Origin: an uncultured Clostridia bacterium
GTDB taxonomy: Bacteria > Bacillota > Clostridia > Christensenellales > UBA1242
Assembly (NCBI GenBank): GCA_934754355.1
Contig: CAKVID010000002.1
Span: forward strand, 207,932-271,931
DNA: 64,000 bases
Direction: 5' to 3'
Made by a program: the position numbers and the translations under genes. Of the stretch, positions 60,483-64,000 are shown piece after piece. The notes beneath the pieces were generated by a model. The model was not told where the DNA came from, did not search any database, and saw nothing but the letters and a program-made list of their open reading frames with translations. Every line of letters starts with the position of its first letter. Within the stretch, counting starts at the first letter, position 1.

Positions 60483-61031
60483 TTAGTTTCCTTTTAAATC
60501 CTTTTGAATAGCTTCAATATCGTATCCTAAATACTTAGCAATTGTAAGAGCAAATGCCATAGCAGTATAAGGACTTTGCGCAGTAATAATATTATCGCAC
60601 ACAACAGCACATTTGTCTACATACTTTCCATTTTTAACATTGGTAATTAATTCCTCTGAAGGATAACAAGTAAAAGTTTTATTATCCAAAATTTTAGTTT
60701 TAGCAAATACTATTGCCGGACTAGCACAAATTCCCGCAATCATTTTCCCTTCATCAAAGTAATGCTCAATTATCTTTAATACATTTTCGTCTTCAGATAG
60801 ACTTATAGCATTTTGCATTCCACCACCAAAGATAATTCCGTCATAATCTAAATGACTATAATAATCAAAAACATCATCAACAAGAATAGGTATACCATGC
60901 GCACCAGTAATTGTAGAATTATTAAGACCAAGAGTTTCGACTTTTACTCCAAGCCTTCTAAGTATATCTATTGCGGTCACAACCTCAATTTCTTCAAATC
61001 CATCACTAATAATTAATGCAACTTTTTTCAT
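60483..61031 (-). CDS. DJ-1/PfpI-family protein
   Basis: 182 residues. Seen: DGFEEIE with the conserved Glu (about 10-16) and the nucleophile elbow AGICASPAIV (Cys about 100) of the YajL/DJ-1 group; TAQSPYTAMAFAL near the C-terminus. Such proteins act on glyoxal damage or thiol stress, but activity varies. First gene of the unit with walJ and htrA. Confidence 0.9.
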   Translation of the reverse strand: MKKVALIISDGFEEIEVVTAIDILRRLGVKVETLGLNNSTITGAHGIPILVDDVFDYYSHLDYDGIIFGGGMQNAISLSEDENVLKIIEHYFDEGKMIAGICASPAIVFAKTKILDNKTFTCYPSEELITNVKNGKYVDKCAVVCDNIITAQSPYTAMAFALTIAKYLGYDIEAIQKDLKGN

Positions 61032-61132
61032 AAAACCTCACTTAACTATAGACAAGTGTAACACAAAAAGCCAAATTTGTTTAACAAAAACCACATATTT
61101 TTCATAATTAAAATTAAATAAGGTGGTGACCA

Positions 61133-62185
61133 ATGTTTACATTATCTTTGTGCATGATAGTAAGAGACGAAGAACAAACATTAGATAGAATTTTAAGTTG
61201 TGCCAAGAAATTTTGCGACGAGATAATAATTGTAGATACTGGGTCAACAGATAACACAATAGATATCTGCAGAAAATACACTTCAAATATTTACAATTTT
61301 GAATGGCAAGACGATTTTTCTCTTGCTCGTAATTTTTCTTTTTCCAAAGCCACCAAAGATTATATAATTTGGTTAGACGCCGACGACAATATAACGAAAG
61401 AAAACATAGAGAAATTAATCAACTTGAAAAGCAAAGAGAATACTGAGACAGACTTTTATATGCTGAAATATGTAATGGGTTTTGTTAATAACGCACCCAC
61501 TTTTGAATTTTACAGAGAACGAATTATCAAAAATAATCACAATTACAAATGGCAAGGTTTTATTCACGAAGCAATTACACCACAAGGAAATATCAAGTAC
61601 TTGGATATACAAATTGAACACCGCAAAGAAAAAATAAATCCCCCTATGCGAAATTTAAAAATATATAGAAAAGCATTAAAAAGAGGCTTAAAGTTTTCAG
61701 CAAGGGAACAATATTATTACGCTAGAGAATTATACTTTAATAATTATTTTAAGAAAACAATTATTGAATTAAAAAAATATTTACATATGCCAAACAAGTA
61801 TGAGCCAAATATTATTGATGCTTATTTAATAATAGCAAAAAGTTATATAAAATTGAAAGACTTTTCATCTGCTCTAAATATTATTTTTGACTGTATAAAA
61901 ACACACATTCCAACACCAGAAATTTGTTGTTTGCTAGCACAAATATATGAGGAATTTCAAAATATTAATTATGCAATTTTATGGTACAATATAGCAATGC
62001 TAACACCTAGTCCCAAATCAGGCTTTATCCAAAAAGATTATGAGGACTTTATACCACTAATAGAGCTATGTAGAATATACTATAAATTTAATTACACCAA
62101 ATCCAAAGAATACTTTAATAAAGCAAAAACACTAAAGCCAGATGACGAACTAATCATTGCGAACAATAAATTTTTTGAAAAGTAG
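61133..62185 (+). CDS. Family 2 glycosyltransferase with TPR-like tail
   Basis: 350 residues. GT-A fold: SLCMIVRDEEQTL (about 4-16), IIVDTGSTDNT (about 34-44), the DxD-type metal motif WLDADD (about 83-88). The C-terminal half is helical with TPR-like repeats (about 190-345). Similar proteins join sugars to peptide or cell-surface acceptors; the acceptor is unknown. GGTGGTG precedes the ATG. Confidence 0.88.
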   Translation: MFTLSLCMIVRDEEQTLDRILSCAKKFCDEIIIVDTGSTDNTIDICRKYTSNIYNFEWQDDFSLARNFSFSKATKDYIIWLDADDNITKENIEKLINLKSKENTETDFYMLKYVMGFVNNAPTFEFYRERIIKNNHNYKWQGFIHEAITPQGNIKYLDIQIEHRKEKINPPMRNLKIYRKALKRGLKFSAREQYYYARELYFNNYFKKTIIELKKYLHMPNKYEPNIIDAYLIIAKSYIKLKDFSSALNIIFDCIKTHIPTPEICCLLAQIYEEFQNINYAILWYNIAMLTPSPKSGFIQKDYEDFIPLIELCRIYYKFNYTKSKEYFNKAKTLKPDDELIIANNKFFEK

Positions 62186-62525
62186 TATTGTCAACATGCA
62201 TTATGTTATTGTCAGAATGTATATGTTTATTGCAATTAAAGCCAAATATAATTTGCAACACTAATAGTTGTTTGATTTTTCTCTTAAAATACCGCAACCA
62301 CAATTTAGACAAAACATTCATTTAAACATTGTTTTAATTATTCTCACAATTTGCATGACATTTATACCCACCAATTCAATTTTATCTAATGTATTAAATA
62401 CATTCAAAACAGTTTTAAATAGTTATAAATTATGATATAATTTTTGTATTGAAAAAATTAAAAATTAACATTAAACTTTTGCAAGAAACTAGCATAAGAA
62501 AATCACACAAGGACAGAACTAAATT

Positions 62526-63239
62526 ATGGAACTAAATAGACAAACTTGGAGCAAGATGTCAATTGAAGAATTAGAACAATATTTATATACTTTATCTAGA
62601 CCAAATAAAGTTGCATGGACACAAAATATAAATAGAACATCAATGCCACTTTTAGCAATAGAAAGTAGCAAACTAAGAGACATCGCAAAAGAAATTCACA
62701 AAGGCAATAGTTTAAGTTTTTTAGACAACTGTACTTATAGCAATTATGAACTGACAGCCATTTGCGGTTATCTATTAAATTACGAGAAAGACTTTGAAAC
62801 AATTAAAAAATATTTATTCAAATATTTGCCACATATAGATTGTTGGGCTTCTTGCGATATTTTAAAGTTAGATAATAGAAAATGCAAAAAAGAACTATTT
62901 GAACTGGCACAAGATTTAACAAATAGTGACAAAACTTTTGTGCGAAGAGCGGGATTAAAAATTATGTTTTCTTATGCCGGAAATAAAGAATATACTGAAA
63001 GAATTTTGAACACACTCAATTCTTTTTATGACGAGAAAGAATATTATGTAAATATGATAGTCGCTTGGTTATTTTGCGAGATGTTTATCAAAGAGAGACA
63101 TTCCACAATTGAATTTTTAAAAACACATAATCTCAATAACTTTGCCATAAACAAGGGTATTCAAAAATGTAGAGATAGTTATAGGGTCTCTAAAGAAGAC
63201 AAAGAAATGTTATTGAAATACAAAAAATATCTTGACTAA
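62526..63239 (+). CDS. DNA alkylation repair-like protein (AlkD family)
   Basis: 237 residues, all helical HEAT-like repeats. Seen: a C-terminal YYVNMIVAWLFCEMFI block (about 179-194) and a VRRAGLKIMFSY (about 139-150) in the places typical of the AlkD family, in which Trp and Asp line the lesion pocket. Expected to excise N3- or N7-alkylpurines. A TATAAT box lies about 80 bases upstream. The gap 62186-62525 has no gene. Confidence 0.83.
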   Translation: MELNRQTWSKMSIEELEQYLYTLSRPNKVAWTQNINRTSMPLLAIESSKLRDIAKEIHKGNSLSFLDNCTYSNYELTAICGYLLNYEKDFETIKKYLFKYLPHIDCWASCDILKLDNRKCKKELFELAQDLTNSDKTFVRRAGLKIMFSYAGNKEYTERILNTLNSFYDEKEYYVNMIVAWLFCEMFIKERHSTIEFLKTHNLNNFAINKGIQKCRDSYRVSKEDKEMLLKYKKYLD

Positions 63240-63260
63240 ACACAAATATTAAACTATACT

Positions 63261-63304
63261 AAGTAAGTCTTAAATAAAAGATTATTAAGACTTGCTTTTG
63301 TTTT
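63261..63304 (+). terminator. Terminator after the AlkD-like gene
   Basis: AAGTAAGTCTTAA pairs with TTAAGACTTGCTT (one G-T) and is followed by a T-rich run. Confidence 0.85.
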
Positions 63305-63577
63305 AATACTAAAAAAAACCAAGTAGATTACCAAATAAAATCCACCACCCACAAAAGATACTACGCTCACAAATATTATGCCATTATACCTTGGCAACAA
63401 CACTCTGCTTGACAACGAATTTTGGAAAAATCAAAAACCAAATATCATAAAGATTTATAGAGTAACAAAGCATATTGGTGTGACTTAGTAGTAAAAAACC
63501 ACTGTCTATTCAAAACAAAAACAACATAATTTTGACAAACAAAAGAACAATTCAAAATCATCAAACATTTGGTTCGT

Positions 63578-63595
63578 GCTGGTGTGGTTCAGCGG
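63578..63595 (+). pseudogene. Short tRNA-Thr 5' fragment (most decayed copy)
   Basis: Matches the first 18 bases of the tRNA-Thr at 63941 with one change (GGTTCAGCGG), then diverges. A hairpin TTTAGGT/ACCTAAA with an inner AGAGC/GCTCT follows at about 63653-63689. The gap 63305-63577 shows no supported gene. Confidence 0.5.
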
Positions 63596-63740
63596 CGCGA
63601 CGCGTTAAAATAAGTTGCCGGTAGCAGGTTATTAACCAAAGCGGGAGATACTTTAGGTATCGACGGAAGAGCGAATTGCTCTACCTAAAAACATATTGTA
63701 ATTACAACAATAATAATAATAGTATTCAAGTGATTTATTT

Positions 63741-63778
63741 GCTGGTGTGGCTCAGCGGTAGAGCACCACCTTGGTAAG
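63741..63778 (+). pseudogene. tRNA-Thr 5' half copy (38 of 38 bases)
   Basis: Identical to 63941-63978 of the tRNA-Thr: acceptor, D arm, and anticodon stem-loop as far as TTGGTAAG, then unrelated sequence. No 3' half follows, so no tRNA can form. Confidence 0.85.
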
Positions 63779-63840
63779 ATTTGAAATGCCTAAAATTACC
63801 GACTTAAAAACTTAATAAATTAGCCTATTTTTATAGATAT

Positions 63841-63877
63841 GCTACTGTGGCTCAGCGGTAGAGCACTGCCTTGGTAA
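63841..63877 (+). pseudogene. tRNA-Thr 5' half copy, diverged
   Basis: 37 bases match the tRNA 5' half with four differences, in the acceptor (GCTACTG for GCTGGTG) and the anticodon stem (CTGCC for CCACC). The match stops after TTGGTAA, at the same place as the other copy. A direct repeat of CAAAAACAGCACT lies in the 60 bases after it. Confidence 0.8.
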
Positions 63878-63940
63878 AACAAAAACAGCACTTTTTAACC
63901 ACTCAATTTCACCGCAAAAATCAATCAAAAACAGCACTAT

Positions 63941-64000
63941 GCTGGTGTGGCTCAGCGGTAGAGCACCACCTTGGTAAGGTGGGGGTCACGGGTCCGATTC
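63941..64000 (+). tRNA. tRNA-Thr (GGT), truncated by window edge
   Basis: Acceptor 5' strand GCTGGTG, D arm GCTC/GAGC, anticodon stem CCACC/GGTGG with loop TTGGTAA (anticodon GGT), variable loop, and the start of a T arm (ACGGG, loop TCCGATT). Position 55 appears to be C instead of the near-universal T. The 3' end is outside the window. Confidence 0.85.

Noticed and set aside
63378..63488. 36-codon open frame starting MPLYLGNNTLL
   Set aside because: No ribosome binding site, no promoter, and no similar protein recognised; likely chance.
63741..63978. CRISPR-like array (38-bp repeat with about 60-bp spacers)
   Set aside because: The repeat is the tRNA-Thr 5' half, copies diverge, spacers share internal repeats, and no cas gene is near.

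Overview
The window is AT-rich DNA from an endospore-forming Clostridia-type Firmicute. Sporulation and germination genes (spoIIR, sleB, ypeB, spmA/spmB, a SPOCS/LysM coat-type protein, veg, ricT) sit among housekeeping genes whose local order resembles Bacillus/Clostridium: holB-ricT-trmN6-rsmI, metG-tatD-ksgA, pth-mfd, and walJ-htrA near rlmH. A more precise taxonomic placement is not possible from the sequence alone.

Region 1-17.7 kb is an integrated mobile element that runs off the left edge. It reads as a filamentous-phage-like (inovirus-like) provirus. It has a Rep_1-type HUH rolling-circle initiator, a Zot/pI-like assembly ATPase, a candidate ssDNA-binding protein, tiny one-helix membrane proteins (coat candidates), and an unusually large set of membrane-anchored surface proteins. 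One of these has an N-terminal coiled coil and seven Listeria/Bacteroides-type repeats. Nearly all its genes lie on the minus strand. The right end holds a divergent immunity region (XRE repressor, a four-helix membrane protein, a tyrosine integrase) next to tRNA-Arg(ACG), the likely attachment site. No secretin is visible, as expected for a host without an outer membrane. The element carries much noncoding structure: a hairpin cluster with a CTTGATA nick-like motif beside rep, a small RNA gene with a consensus promoter and intrinsic terminator, and two anticodon-less tRNA-like folds.

Region 17.8-33.9 kb is host chromosome: rubrerythrin, a large lipoprotein, methyltransferase-cysS-MarR, pyruvate kinase, the germination cluster spoIIR-sleB-ypeB, a SPOCS/LysM protein, deoB-deoD, and cysE. 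From 34 to 34.5 kb there is a structured noncoding stretch followed by tRNA-Ser(CGA).

Region 34.7-48.6 kb has the rsmI-trmN6-ricT-holB operon, veg, spmA-spmB, metG-tatD-ksgA, a two-gene SufC-SufB system that looks like a minimal SUF machinery, and an RluA-type pseudouridine synthase. Region 48.7-63.2 kb holds a PrsA-like foldase, mfd, pth, a degenerate GlmU-like protein, tadA, rlmH, two CPBP proteases, htrA, walJ, a DJ-1 protein, a glycosyltransferase and an AlkD-like protein. The last 0.7 kb contains three tRNA-Thr 5'-half copies, the nearest two exactly 100 bp apart, leading into a tRNA-Thr(GGT) cut by the window edge.
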